Source: Hyperoodon ampullatus
Lineage: Eukaryota; Chordata; Mammalia; Artiodactyla; Ziphiidae
Assembly: GCA_949752795.1 (NCBI GenBank)
Contig: OX457063.1
Location: forward strand, 69,339,783-69,403,782
DNA: 64,000 bases
Reading direction: 5' to 3'
This document shows, one piece after another, positions 11,001 through 21,753 of the stretch. The position numbers and the translations under genes were made by a program. Within the stretch, counting starts at the first letter, position 1. Each line of letters starts with the position of its first letter. The notes below the pieces were generated by a model. The model saw only the letters and a list, made by a program, of their open reading frames with translations, did not search any database and was not told where the DNA came from.

Positions 11001-12090
11001 TTGATTTCTGCTCTCATCTTTGTTTTTCCTTTTTTCTGCTTAGTTTGGTTTTCAGTTGCTTCTTTTTTCTGGTTTCTTAAGGTGGAAACTGAGGACATTG
11101 ATTTAAGCCCTTTATTCTTTTCTAATATAGGCACTTAGTGTTCTAAATTTCTATCTAAATACTGCTTTACCTGCACCCACAAATTTTCTTTAATTTAAAA
11201 GAATTGATCATGGTTTTTTAGAAGTGTGTTATGTAGTTTCCAAATATTTGAGTATTTTCCCGATATCTTTGTGTCCTTGATTCCTAATTTAATTCCATCT
11301 TGGTAAGCAAATATACTTTGTAATATTGGAATCTTTTAAAATTTGTTGCAAATATGGTTAATCTTGGTAAATGTTGCTTGTACACTTGAAAAGTTATGTA
11401 TTCTGCTGTAGTTGGGTGAGGTGATCTATAAATATCAATTATATCAAGCTGTTGATAGTGTTTTTGAAGTTTTCTTCATCTTTACTGATTTTCTGTCTAC
11501 TTGTTCTAACAAATATTAAGAGTGAAGTGTTGAGCTCTCCAACTATAACTGTGGATTTGTGGATTTGTCCTTGGAGTTCATGTGTTTTGAAGCACTGTTT
11601 TGGGGGTGTTATGTTCTCTTGATCAATTCATTCACTTATTATTATAAAATGACCAGCCTTGGGTTTTTTCCTCACATGCACTTACTAATCTGTACTCAAC
11701 TAAATTTTGGAATGGGAACTTCCACAGACCTCTGCAGTTTTCTCTTCTTGCAGCTCTCTTTTTCCAGAACTCTGTCCTGAGAACACTAGCCTCCTTGGGG
11801 TCACTGGACTCCCAGCTCTGCCTTCTCAAGGCAGGGACTCCATCAGGCTCAGTCTGGCTTCCCCCTTTTTGCACCATGGCCTGGAAACTTTCTCCAGGCA
11901 GTAAGCTGGGTAATTCCTCTCATTTATTCATTCACCTCATTTATTTCCCATCTCTGGAGATCACTGTTCTTCATTGTCTGATGGTCAATGTCTGAGGGCC
12001 ATTGTTTCATATTATTTTGTCCAGTTTTTTATTAGTTTCAAATGTGAGATTAACTCTGGTGTCTATTACTCTATCTTGATCAGAAGCATA
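8055..12090 (-). mobile_element. Old, decayed L1 (L1M-type) fragment
   Basis: Starting with the 3' end (GAGCTTTATTAAGATATAATT on the plus strand), this reads back through an L1 3'UTR and most of ORF2 in reverse complement. Segments such as the plus-strand TCTGTTGATGGACACATGCA and the endonuclease-region stretch around 11380-11540 line up in order with the intact L1 upstream. It is full of stops and frameshifts, so no ORF2 product remains. The last part (about 11650-12090) is less certain but ends with L1-like sequence near CTATTACTCTATCTTGATCAG. I read it as an older family of the L1M group. Confidence 0.85.
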
Positions 12091-12964
12091 GGTTTCATTA
12101 TGTTTCTACCTCTACATGATAATTTCAGAGATCTATTTTTTTAAAAAGACAGTGAAGGATACTGGTTTGGGAATCAAAATACCTGAGTTCTAATTCTATG
12201 ACTTGTATAAACTAGAAAAAAATCACTTTGTTGAACCTTAAATTTCTCGTTGCTGTACTGACAGGATAAAATAAGATAAAACAAGTAAAAGTATTTTGTA
12301 AAATCTGAAGCCGTAGGCAAATGTAAAGTAATATTCAAAGATGCAAAATATGTGGGGGAGGGTTAGAAGATGTTGTCTGCCCAGTGTTTACCCATGTCTC
12401 TTCCCTTCCCCTTCTTGCTATCAGAATCTTGATTCTGTCCAGGTGAGGGAATGTGTCCAGGCCCAGGTTTTATCACACTCCCCCAGTTCTCCCTGTAGCT
12501 GGGGATGGCCATGTAATTCAGATCTGCAGAATGAGGAAAACTGGACAGTCTGCTAGTGGTACTTCTGAGTAAACCTTTGACTTCCTGATAAAAGGAGCAG
12601 AGTTAACTGACATTGCCTCTTCCCCCCTCCTTTTTGCCCTGAATACAGACTTGATCTATGGCACTCAGCTATTTTGTAAGTACTATGTGGGAAAGACCAA
12701 GCTATCTCACAGATACTGGTCCTAGCCTTACAGAGTTGCTGAACAACACTAGAATCCACCTTTCCCCAGATTTCTTGTTTTATGAGAAAGACATATTTTT
12801 AAAGCAATTATCACTTGGGTTCTCTTTTATTTGGTGGCAAAAATATTCAGTCTTAACTGATTCAGGAGGAGAAGAGTCAAGGTGTATCTTTGTAAGTTAA
12901 CTGTTTGAGGAAGTTTGTATGAAGCAGAAATTGGATAAACCAAATTTTAAATTTTGTTTAAAAT

Positions 12965-13012
12965 CAACAGCAGTGTCTGGCCCATAGTAAGTGCTCAATA
13001 AATATTTAAAAA
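12965..13012 (+). repeat. MIR 3'-end fragment
   Basis: The phrase GTGTCTGGCCCATAGTAAG followed by TGCTCAATAAATATT matches the well-known 3' end of MIR-type SINEs. Only the 3' portion is recognisable. Confidence 0.7.
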
Positions 13013-14123
13013 ACAAATATGGATGGGTATATGAATCTTGCAGGACTTGTATGGATGTAAATTGACATGAAGCAATCCTTCTAAAATCCCAACTACTACT
13101 ACTATGCAATTTTGATTCAGGGCTATTGATGGTTTAGTTCATCACATGGCATTTATCTCATTTCTATATAATTATACACAAAAGTAGAATCTTCTTAGAG
13201 TAACACCAGTGGCTTTTAAAGAAGCTAACTGAACTTAGCTACAGAGCATGACCTTACATTTAAAACCTGAGGAGATATCAATGAAACTCAGCTGATTTTG
13301 TAGGAGCATTTGTGGTGAATGATAGAAAGGCTTCTTTGAAAGCAATTACACTATTATGGGGGAATTCCTGATCCAGCTATCCCTGGTATAGCTTCCAAAT
13401 GCCTGGCACAGGGAAGATAAAGTTCTAATATTTCATTTTCCATGGGTAGTTTTAACAGACATTTTTTGTCAACGTTTTGCAACATTGCAAAATAGCAAAT
13501 CGTATGTATTAGTGATCAGAAAATGAAATACATATTTAAAAATGATCACCTGATTTTAATTTTGTGGGGAGGGATGAGGAGGTCTTTAATGAAAGGAATA
13601 GAAATGTCTTCTCTCTCCACACTCTCCTCCAAACAAACATTTTCCTGAGATTTTGGTAGAAATTCCTACAGAAATTGTATAATATGAGTGTTTTATTTAT
13701 TTTTACACTTAACAACAGTTATAAATAATAACCAAATATTAGAGACTCTAAACCTTGAAATGGCAGACAGGTTCTTTGGTTCATGGATTGGCATACTTTG
13801 TCCTGGCTCCTCTCAAAGTGTGAAATTATGAGAGAGACTAGATGTGATAAGACTTAAGGGGAGGAAAAAGGTCCTGGTTACTGGCAGAAATATGGCTGGA
13901 TGGAGCCATAAATGTAATAAAAAAGGATTTCTCAACTGCAGAAAAGAATTCTAGCTTTTCCATCCATATGGGCAACCCAGTGGGTGGGCTGATTTTGTGA
14001 GTCAGTCAGACTCAAAGTGTATGTCTAGAGATTACAAAGAAAGTAAGTACATTTGTGGGTCAGAAATGTCTCACTTGGTCTGAATTAACTGCTTTTCTTT
14101 CTAGCTCATTTTTGCTAGTTGGG

Positions 14124-14144
14124 GTGTGTGTGTGTGTGTGTGTA
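14124..14144 (+). repeat. (TG)n microsatellite
   Basis: About ten TG dinucleotides in a row, uninterrupted. Confidence 0.9.
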
Positions 14145-14305
14145 TCCCTGTTTTTCTTTCTTTGATGAGTAACACATTTACTATTAACTTTGATATAGTG
14201 TAATTTTAGAAATATAGATTGCATTTATTCAGATTTTAAGTTGAATGTATTTATACTTGCTCCCTTCCTTAAAAAAACAAACAAACAAACAAAAACCTAT
14301 AGGAT

Positions 14306-14350
14306 GGGCTTCCCTGGTCGCGCAATGGTTAAGAATCCTCCTGCCGATAC
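14306..14350 (+). mobile_element. CHR-2-type SINE, 5' part (split by L1)
   Basis: This is the tRNA-like head of a CHR SINE (GGGCTTCCCTGGTCGCGCAA) that stops at CTGCCGATA, where L1 sequence begins. The element resumes at 16346. The outer flanks share CTATAGG (14297-14303 and 16621-16627), probably the SINE's own target-site duplication. Confidence 0.85.
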
Positions 14351-16023
14351 AAAATTAATGCACAGAAATCTCTTGCAATCCTATACACTAATGATGAAAA
14401 ATCTGAAAGAGAAATTAAGGAAACACTCCCATTTACCACTGCAACAAAAAGAATAAAATACCTAGGAAGAAACCTACCTAAGGAGACAAAAGACCTGTAT
14501 GCATAAAACTATAAGATACTGATAAAATAAATAAAAGATGATACAAAACAGATGGAGAGATATACCTTGTTCTTGGATTGGAAGAATCAACATTGTGAAA
14601 ATGACTGTACTACCCAAAGCAATCTACAGATTCAATGCAATCCCTGTCAAACTACCACTGGCATTTTTCACAGAACTAGAACAAAAAATTTCACAATTGG
14701 TGTGGAAACACAAAAGACCCCGAAGAGCCAAAGCAATCTTGAGAAAGAAAAACGGAGGTGGAGGAATCAGGCTCCCTGACTTCAGACTATACTACAAAGC
14801 TACAGTAATCAAGACAGTATGGTATTGGCACAAAAATAAATATATAGATCAAAGGAACAGGATAGAAAGCCCAGAGATAAACCCATGCACCTATGGTCAC
14901 CTTATCTTTGATAAAGGAGGTAAGAATATACAATGTAGAAAAGACAGCCTCTTCAATAAGTGGTGCTGGGAAAACTGGACAGCTACATGTAAGAGAATGA
15001 AATTAGAACACTCCCTAACACCATACACAAAAATAAACTCAAAATGGATTATAGACCTAAATGTAAGGCCAGACACTATAAAAGTCTTAGAGGAAAACAT
15101 AGGCAGAACAATCTATGATATGAATCACAGCAAGGTCCTTTTTGACCCACCTCCTAGAGAAATGGAAATAAAAACAAAAATAAACAAATGAGACCTAATG
15201 AAACTTAAAAGCTTTTGCACAACAAAGGAAACCATAAACGACAAAAAGACAACCCTCAGAATGGGAGAAAATATTTGCAAACGAAACAACTGACAAAGGA
15301 TTAATCTCCAAAATATAAAAGCAGCTCATGCAGCTCAATATCAAAAAAACAAACAACCCAATTCAAAAATGGGCAGAAGTCCTAAATAGACATTTCTCCA
15401 AAGAAGACATACAGTTTGCCAACAAACACATGAAAGGATGCTCAACATTACTAATCATTAGAGAAATGCAAGTCAAAACTACAATGAGGTATCACCTCAC
15501 ACCAGTCAGAATGGCCATCATCAAAAATGCTACAAACAATAAGTGCTGGAGAGGGTGTGGAGAAAAGGCAACCCTCTTGCACTGTTGGTGGGAATGTAAA
15601 TTGATACAGCCACTGTGGAGAATAGTACGGAGGTTCCTTAAAAAACCAAAAATAGAACTATCATACGACCCAGCAATCCCACTACTGGGCATATACCCTG
15701 AGAAAACCATAATTCAAAAAGAATCATGTACCACAATGTTCACTGCAGCTCTATTTACAATAGCCAGGACATGGAAGCAACCTAAGTGTCCATCGACAGA
15801 TGAATGGATAAAGAAGATGTAGCACATATATACAATGGAATATTACTCAGCCATAAAAAGAAACGAAATTGAGTTATTTGTAGTGAGGTGGATGGACTTA
15901 GAGTCGGTCATACAGAGTGAAGTAAGTCAGAAAGAGAAAAACAAATACTGTATGCTAACAAATATATATGGAATCCAGGGGGAAAAAATGGTTCTGAAGA
16001 ACCTAGGGGCAGGGCAGGAATAA
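14351..16023 (+). pseudogene. LINE-1 ORF2 remnant (C-terminal half, broken)
   Basis: The translation covers the end of the reverse transcriptase and the C-terminal region, from residue 731 of the intact ORF2 copy to the end, but not in one frame. Long open blocks are 14538-15191, 15328-15822 and 15835-16023. Two stops replace tryptophan codons of the intact copy: TGA at 15189-15191 (after INK) and TAG at 15820-15822 (after IKKM). Frame changes lie between 15191 and 15328. The cysteine-rich motif [18 protein letters not shown] is still readable (about 15544-15597). Endonuclease and the FADD box are absent by truncation, so it is non-functional. Its decay relative to the 786-4622 copy shows it is the older insertion. 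Confidence 0.9.
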
Positions 16024-16346
16024 AGACGCAGACATAGAGAATGGACTTGAGGACACAGGGAGGGGGAAGGGTAAGCTAGGATGAAGTGAGAGAGTGGCAC
16101 TGACATATATACACTACCAAATGTAAAATAGATAGCTAGTGGAAAGCAGCCACATAGCGCAGGGAGATCAGCTCGGTACTTTGTGACCACCTAGAGGGGT
16201 GGGGTAGGGAGGGTGGGAAGGAGACGCAAGAGGGACGGGATATGGGGATATATGTATATGTATAGCTGATTCACTTTGTTATAAAGCAGAAACTAACACA
16301 ACATTGTAAAGCAATTATACTCCAATAAAGATGTTAAAAAAAAAAA
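14351..16346 (+). mobile_element. 5'-truncated L1 inserted in a SINE
   Basis: The element begins inside ORF2 at the position matching residue 731 of the intact copy (KINAQKSL) and continues through the ORF2 C-terminus and 3'UTR to an A tail near 16336-16346, preceded by AATAAAG. Truncation at the 5' end is the usual outcome of incomplete target-primed reverse transcription. The 3'UTR has a G-rich stretch at about 16193-16230, like the full-length element. The flanks AATCCTCCTGCCGATA (about 14334-14349) and AATCTGCCTACCAATG (about 16345-16360) look like a diverged target-site duplication (11 of 16 matching). Confidence 0.9.
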
Positions 16347-16620
16347 TCTGCCTACCAATGCAGGAGACACAGGTTTGAGCCCTGGTCCAGGAAGATCCCA
16401 CATGCTGCAGAGCAATTAAGCCTGTGTGCCACAACTACTGAGCCTGTGCTCTGAAGCCCGCGTGCCACCACTACTGAAGCCCGTGCACCTACAGCCCATG
16501 CTCTGCAACAAGAAAAGCCACCGCAATGAGAAGCCTACTCACTGCAACTAGAGAAAGCCCACGTGCAGCAATGAAGACCCAATGTAGCTAATAATAAAAA
16601 ATAAATTTATTAAAAAAAAA
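16346..16620 (+). mobile_element. CHR-2-type SINE, 3' part (split by L1)
   Basis: It continues the SINE started at 14306, from CTGCCTACCAATGCAGG through the long CHR-2-like body with repeated CCACAACTACTGAGCC-type units, the GCAACTAGAGAAAGCCCACG segment and GCAATGAAGACCCAATG, to an AATAAATTTATTAAAAAAAAA tail. It is longer and more diverged than the CHR-1 copies, consistent with an older subfamily shared more widely among Cetartiodactyla. Confidence 0.85.
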
Positions 16621-16844
16621 CTATAGGTGATTTGCTTAAGAGACCATACATTCACAAGCTGTATTTGTGTGTATCTGCTCCATAGGCTTTTGGTAAAAAT
16701 TCAACAGTCATTGAACATCTGCTATGCTCAAGTCATCTTGGGGTTTACAAAGCTGAATGAAATGTGGTCCTTCACGTTTGAGCCTTGGTGTGTTATCTTA
16801 TCTGGAAGCAGTTGCTTTTTAACAAGAGGGTAACAACCCTAGTT

Positions 16845-17005
16845 TCATATCAGCAGTACCTGCTGAGCTTGTTAAAAATACATCTGCCCAGGCCCCAGCT
16901 CTTAGCTTAGGGAAATTCTGATAATAGTCAGGGCCCATGATGCCTGCAGTTTTAACAACAAGCTCCCCACATGAATCTGATATGCAAACCAGGATTAAGA
17001 AACAC
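16845..17005 (+). repeat. MER5-like hAT DNA transposon relic
   Basis: The pattern GAGCTTGTTAAAAATACATC... CCAGGCCCC... followed by the partly complementary ACAAGCTCCCCACATGAATC... AAGAAACACTGC resembles MER5A, a non-autonomous hAT-Charlie element with terminal inverted repeats. Confidence 0.65.
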
Positions 17006-17499
17006 TGCTTTAAGCTAAGAAAGGACTAATTGCAGGAGTTTAGCCACAAGTAAACCAGGTGGATGCCCTTGAAATCTACAAAGTGAGCAGCTGGCTAAAG
17101 TCGTTTATAAGGGTGTTTCTATTTCCACTGATTCAGAATGGATAGTTACAGTCTGAAGAGCATCCTGGAGAACAGGGTTGGGCCCAATCTTCTCTGTAAA
17201 ACACCTGGAACAAGAGTGCTGTAGAGGAATAAGATAGCTACAGCCAAAGGCCATCTTCAAAGTCTTCACAAACACTCTGTTCTTATTTTTATCTCACACA
17301 AAATATGGTTATTTGTGTAAATTTTCTCCTTCACTAGATTGGAAAGTATTCCAGAGCAGGAGCACTCTTTTTTCTTTCTCTAGTGAAGGAACACAGTAAC
17401 CCACACATAATAGCTGTTTGACAGGTGTTTGTTTTGAATTCTTCTCATCCAAATCCTGAGGTCTGACCAGGATATATTTGCATATACCCATAGTGGATA

Positions 17500-17700
17500 T
17501 TTATAAATATCCATAAAAGTATATATTTGTTTATAAAACATTTCAGTCGCGCAAAATAATACGTAACATACATACTGAAGAAAGAACAATAATAAAACAA
17601 GCACCCATGGACCCACATCCCAGTTTATGACATAGGACGTTGCCAATACCCTTGAGGTCTCTTGTTGAACTAGATCCTATCGAACAGCTCCTGAAATTTA
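17500..17700 (-). repeat. Probable old L1M 3'UTR fragment
   Basis: AAAACAAGCACCCATGGACCC followed by CATCCCAGTTTATGACATAGGA resembles the 3'UTR of ancient L1s in reverse complement. The identification is by a few characteristic phrases only. Confidence 0.4.
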
Positions 17701-17969
17701 AATCAGAATGCGTGCATTCAATCATTGACTGATTGGCTCATTCATTTGCCAAATGTGCCTAAGTGTCAGAATCGATGTAGACGAGGTGGTTATTTCTTCT
17801 GTTGGAGTGGGAGAGGGGCGTCAAAAGTGACATAAACTCTTTCCAGAAGTGTACAGATTGTCTTTGCTGCAAGCGGCCCTAACCCCGCCTGGCCCTCCAG
17901 AGCGGCGTGGTTTCTGAGTGTGGACACTTTGGGCAGAAACTACTGGTCCCGGCAGTCCACGGGGCGAGT

Positions 17970-18000
17970 GGGCGGAGCCGGGGCGGGGGAGGAGGCGGGG
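17970..18000 (+). promoter_or_regulatory. FMNL2: GC-box cluster (Sp1-type) in FMNL2 promoter
   Basis: Three GC boxes lie within about 30 bp: GGGCGG at 17970-17975, GGGGCGGGGG at 17980-17989 and AGGCGGGG at 17993-18000. No TATA box is apparent nearby, consistent with a CpG-island promoter. The transcription start site cannot be fixed from sequence alone. Confidence 0.6.
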
Positions 18001-18201
18001 GCCGGGCGAGAGGGGGCATTGTGTCGGGAGCGCGAGGCTGCATTTGTCTGCTCGAGGTGCTGGCAGAGCGAGCGTTGAGTTCGCCGGCGTTGAGCTGGAA
18101 GTGTCAGCGGCGGCCACGGTCCAGGCGGGAGACTGAGTCGGAGCAACCACGCGCCCGCTGGCCGCTATTACTGGCAGGGGGTGGCGTGCCAGCGAAGCAA
18201 C

Positions 18202-18282
18202 ATGCAGATAGGCGCCCGGCGCCCTGACGACCCCTCCCGAGAAAAGGAGGCCGGGGCGGCGCTGGGGCGGCGGGGAGCATGA
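18202..18282 (+). other. Upstream ORF 1 in FMNL2 leader (26 codons)
   Basis: An ATG at 18202 opens 26 codons and stops with TGA at 18280-18282. It would be in the FMNL2 5' leader if transcription starts upstream of about 18200. The stop overlaps the start of the next upstream ORF in an ATGA junction. Confidence 0.45.
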
Positions 18283-18320
18283 GGGAGGCCGGGGGGCGGC
18301 TTGGCTCGGAGCGCTGCTAG
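18279..18320 (+). other. Upstream ORF 2 in FMNL2 leader (13 codons)
   Basis: An ATG at 18279 opens 13 codons and stops with TAG at 18318-18320, about 155 bases before the FMNL2 start. Its context (GGAGCATGAGG) has G at -3 relative to the ATG but A at +4, so it is of medium strength. Confidence 0.45.
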
Positions 18321-18476
18321 AGAGCGGCGCGCGCTGCACAGTCGCCGGGGCGCAGCGGAGGGCGGGGAGCCGGGCAGGTCGCGCCAGCGCTGGGAGCCGG
18401 CCGCCGGGAGCTGTTCTGATTTCCGACGCGGACGCAAGGGGCCCGGAGCAGCCCCTGGCCCCGGTGTGCAGCCAAC

Positions 18477-18593
18477 ATGGGCAACGCCGGGAGCATGGAT
18501 TCACAGCAGACCGATTTCAGGGCGCACAACGTGCCTTTGAAGCTGCCGATGCCCGAGCCAGGTGAACTGGAGGAGCGATTTGCCATCGTGCTG
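18477..18593 (+). CDS. FMNL2: FMNL2 coding exon 1 (formin-like protein 2, N-terminus)
   Basis: The exon encodes 39 residues: [20 protein letters not shown] and then the segment ending [10 protein letters not shown] recognise this as the FMNL2 N-terminus; FMNL3 shares only the PMPEP-ELEERFA part. FMNL2 is a diaphanous-related formin that nucleates and elongates actin filaments in lamellipodia and filopodia under Cdc42/Rho control. The MGxxxS start is an N-myristoylation signal, known to anchor FMNL2 at membranes. The residues before the GTPase-binding/FH3 domain begin here; all catalytic FH1/FH2 parts are in later exons outside the window. The ATG has a strong Kozak context (A at -3, G at +4). 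The exon ends in phase 0 at CTG, followed by the GTGAGT donor (18594-18599). Open reading continues to 18920, but that is intron read-through. Confidence 0.95.
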
Positions 18594-18599
18594 GTGAGT
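18594..18599 (+). other. FMNL2: Splice donor of FMNL2 exon 1
   Basis: CTG|GTGAGT is a near-consensus 5' splice site. It falls exactly where the conserved FMNL2 N-terminal sequence (ending AIVL) stops matching the genomic translation. Confidence 0.92.
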
Positions 18600-20214
18600 G
18601 CGCGGCGGCGGCCGGGAGCAGGGCCCCGGGCCCCCGACCAGGCGGTGCAGCTGACCCCCGCCCCCTCCCCTTCTCCCGGCGCCGGGAGCGAGCCTCCTGT
18701 CCCAAGGGGGAGGCTCCCACCTCGCCCATTGTGGCCTCCCCCGCCTCCTCTCCGCCCTCCTCCGAGCCCCCCGCGCTCGGCCTTCTCGGCGTCCCGGGAT
18801 GGGGCCGGGGGCTCGGCGCTGGCTGCCTGGCGGGTCGGCCCTGAACCCATTGTCTGGCGGGAGAGGCACCTCGCAGCGCGTGTGCCCGGGAGGTGTGGCG
18901 TGGGCGTGAAGGGAAGGTAGCGCGGGCCGGGGAGGAGGGGGCGGCGAGCTGCTGAGGCTTTTTGTTTAAGAAAAAAAAATTCGCGCAAACCCCGAGTCCT
19001 CGAGGACGTCCAGCGGGCGCCCAGCCCGGGTCCTGAGGGGTGCGGGGCAGATGGGCGCATGCGGCCGGCCAGGGGTGCCGCGCCGCGCTGCGCTGTGCGG
19101 GAAGGCGAACTTGGAGGTGGACGTCGCGGCTTGGCCGAGGGGAGCTCCCCCAAAAGGGAAAGAGAAGGAACCCCGCGCGTGGCGGTGCGGCACCCTCGTC
19201 CCTAAGCGAGGAGGGGGACATCAGGCGAGAGAGAAGCTTCGTCTCGGCGCGTTTCTTTTGGTCTTAAATGTTAAAACCACAAAAATGTGCAGTTTTGCGG
19301 GGACGTGTTGCGAGCTGACCTGACTCCAGGGGCGACCCCTCCCCTCCCCTCCCCCAGCACACCCAGCCAAGTCTCTGACTCCCTCCCGAAATCCGCTTCT
19401 CCTAGCTTTCCAGCTTCGCAAACCTGAGACATTGAAGACTCCCTTCTTTCTCCCTTTCCTGCTGGGACTAAGTTTCTGGGCGCTTCCCAGCCAGAGACTG
19501 TCAGTGCTGTGAGCTCAGGAGGGTGTGGCGGCCTCCCCCCTCGACCCAGCCAGAATCTGTACTGCAGTTGGTCCCCAGACTTTGATTTTTAGTGTCCTAG
19601 CCTCTTTCAAGGGGTGTTGGGAGGGAAACAGGCAAGATTGGAAGCGTTTCTAATACTTACTCTTGTAGCCTCTTCCTAGCTAGTAATCTCTACATTCTAC
19701 AGTGCTAGGCAGCAAGAGAAACTTGTGCTGAAGTCAGTCGAATTCTGCATCTGTGTGCGGGTTTTGGGCATGTAACCTGACAACTTTGGGAATCGACCAG
19801 AGTCTGAACGCTGGGACGTTTAAATTGCCTTTCCTCAGGCCTTTAAAAGGGGCTGGTTTGATATGGGGAGTAGTGTTCTGGATGGCATATTCGCTTTGTG
19901 CTCTGTGGAAGAAGAGGCCACAAGCTTTTTCACACCACCTGGAAACTCTGGTGTGGCAGTAGGGAGATAGATGAGGTTGCCTGTCTTGCTTTGCATGGTC
20001 TGTGATCTCCCGCAGCTGCTCCCACTGTTGTGCAGAATGAGACACTCTGAAATGAAACAGCATAGGCTTAATTACTTCTCAAGGCAGCCTGGGTGCATAC
20101 TTGACCTGTCTTTACAGGGACAAACCTTTTTAATTCAAAATCCTCTTCCTACCAGACAACATAGTTCTTACCTCTTAGCTCTGGGTTTTTTGTGTTTCCA
20201 TCCATGCTGTGCTG

Positions 20215-20249
20215 GGGTGTGTGTATGTGTGTGTGTGTGTGTGTGTGTA
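20215..20249 (+). repeat. (GT)n microsatellite
   Basis: An array of GT dinucleotides with one A interruption (TGTATG), followed by alternating ACATGTACGTGTAC. It may be polymorphic. Confidence 0.9.
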
Positions 20250-21412
20250 CATGTACGTGTACACTTGAAGTGGGAGGGCCAGTGACACAGGAAAACCAGA
20301 TAATAACAATAATGCAATTAAATTCTCAACTGGGATAGCATGTTTTGCATGAGCTTTCCCTTACCCTGCTGATTAATGACACATGGTATGAATTACTCTT
20401 TAGAAAAAAAAGTCCCATCCTTAACATGGTGGGTTTGTGTTACTATTAAGTCTAGAAGTCACAAATTCAGTGTGTAGAAATTCATGATTCTATATCACAT
20501 GCTCTTTGGGGCAGTGGTTGGTCGTGTGGCTACTTTTACTCTACTGTGTCACACACAAGTACTGGATGCGGTTCCTTAATTGCTTAGAATATTTTAAGCC
20601 TTTCAAAACAAACAAACAACAAAACCAAAAAATACCAGGCTGACCTTTTTTGGATTAAAACAAAGGTTTTGGGAAAGTCTCAGCTTGGGGGCCCTCTTGT
20701 TAGGGATGCACTTGGACGATTAACTTGGTGTTTCATGTAACACTCCCTGGTCAGCTCCAGCTGCTCTTTGGAGTAAGCTGTAAGAAGAGTTAAAAGGAAT
20801 CATCTTTATGGGCTGATAGAAGTACAGAGTTATGGTGACTTTTCTAGTGGTCAGTTTTTTTCTAAAGTTGTACATGTGATGCTCTCAACTGTGCTTTTCT
20901 TCATGAATTGCTTAAGAAATAGATCAAACCATTTAATTCTGAAGATCAAGCTTGAAGGACAGATTATAGGTGGTAACGTTTAAAGTATATATATATGGAG
21001 GAATTCTCTGCCCTGAGACAATGGGAATACTGTGGGCATTATTGATACTAGTTTTATTTCCTATATGATAAAGATCATATAAGTGTTTGGGGAGGAAAAC
21101 AGGATAGTAATACTGTACAGGAAAGTATACAAGCACCTCATTGTAAATATGGCTTACATCAATAATTGGGCCATTTCAGGCATGGAAAACAATTCCTCTC
21201 ACCTCACCAAGCTCTAGATTAAAGCATTGGGGAAGAGTAAATAAAAATTTAAATGACAGAAGTCCATCTATTTCTGGAGAATCTTAAGAGATGAAACCTA
21301 CTCAGTGACTGTCCCCCACCACCCCCATCGGTCCACATGAGTTAAATCGTATGTATCTAAAAAATTAGTGGGCATGAATGGAAGGATGAGAGAGTAAAAG
21401 ATTGCTGAATAA

Positions 21413-21476
21413 AGCCCGCATGCAGCAGTGAAGACCCAGTGCAGCCCAAAATACATAAATAAAAATTAAAAAAAAA
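21413..21476 (+). mobile_element. CHR-2-type SINE 3' fragment
   Basis: AAAGCCCGCATGCAGCAGTG, AAGACCCAGTGCAGCCC and an AT-rich tail match the 3' end of the longer CHR SINE at 16346-16620. Only the 3' end is present, so it is truncated. It is the one CHR-related piece in the intron that reads in the same direction as FMNL2. Confidence 0.75.
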
Positions 21477-21541
21477 AGATCAGTGGAGGGGGATAGACTT
21501 TAAAAAAAGGGTTTTTAAATAGTAAAGAAAATGAGATTTTT

Positions 21542-21753
21542 TTTTTTTTTTTTTTTTTTTCGGTACGCGGGCCTCCCACCGCCGTGGCCTCTCCCTTTGC
21601 GGAGCACAGGCTCCGGACGCGCAGGCTCAGCGGCCATGGCTCACGGGCCCAGCCGCTCCGCGGCATGTGGGATCTTCCCGGACCGGGGCACGAACCCGTG
21701 TGTCCCCTGCATCGGCAGGCGGACTCTCAACCAGTGTGCCACCAGGGAAGCCC
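21542..21753 (-). mobile_element. CHR-1-type SINE (antisense to FMNL2)
   Basis: A complete minus-strand copy with poly(T) on the left and GGGAAGCCC on the right. It has a perfect 16-bp target-site duplication AGAAAATGAGATTTTT at 21526-21541 and 21754-21769, indicating a young insertion. Confidence 0.95.

Larger units (their letters stand above)
12091..14305. other. Intergenic sequence with MIR relics, no gene
   Basis: This is AT-rich sequence with a possible MIR at about 12160-12340 and a clear MIR 3' end at 12965-13012 (TAGTAAGTGCTCAATAAATAT). A TG microsatellite lies at 14124-14144 and an A/C-rich (CAAA)n stretch just before the CHR-2 SINE. I see no convincing coding sequence; the open frames are short and unrelated to known families. 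Confidence 0.6.
16621..17879. other. Upstream flank of FMNL2: no gene seen
   Basis: This stretch is mostly unique sequence. It contains a MER5-like hAT relic (about 16845-17005) and an old L1M-like 3'UTR piece (about 17500-17700). Distal regulatory elements of FMNL2 could lie here, but I cannot point to one. Confidence 0.5.
17880..19260. promoter_or_regulatory. FMNL2: CpG island at the FMNL2 5' end
   Basis: The base composition rises abruptly from AT-rich flanks to very GC-rich sequence packed with CG dinucleotides, spanning the upstream region, exon 1 and the start of intron 1. This is the expected unmethylated promoter island of a broadly expressed gene. The lack of stop codons on both strands (frames of over 200 codons on the minus strand) follows from the GC content. 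Confidence 0.9.

Noticed and set aside
18594..18920. FMNL2 frame continuing 108 codons past the donor
   Set aside because: A near-consensus GTGAGT donor follows the last conserved codon, and the continuation is Pro/Arg-rich intronic translation unlike FMNL2.
18317..19221. Minus-strand ORFs of 234 and 278 codons across the CpG island, and a 227-codon one at 17821-18504
   Set aside because: GC-rich sequence rarely contains stops. The products are Pro/Arg/Ala-rich low-complexity translations antisense to FMNL2 exon 1, with no family resemblance. A divergent non-coding transcript is possible but not shown.
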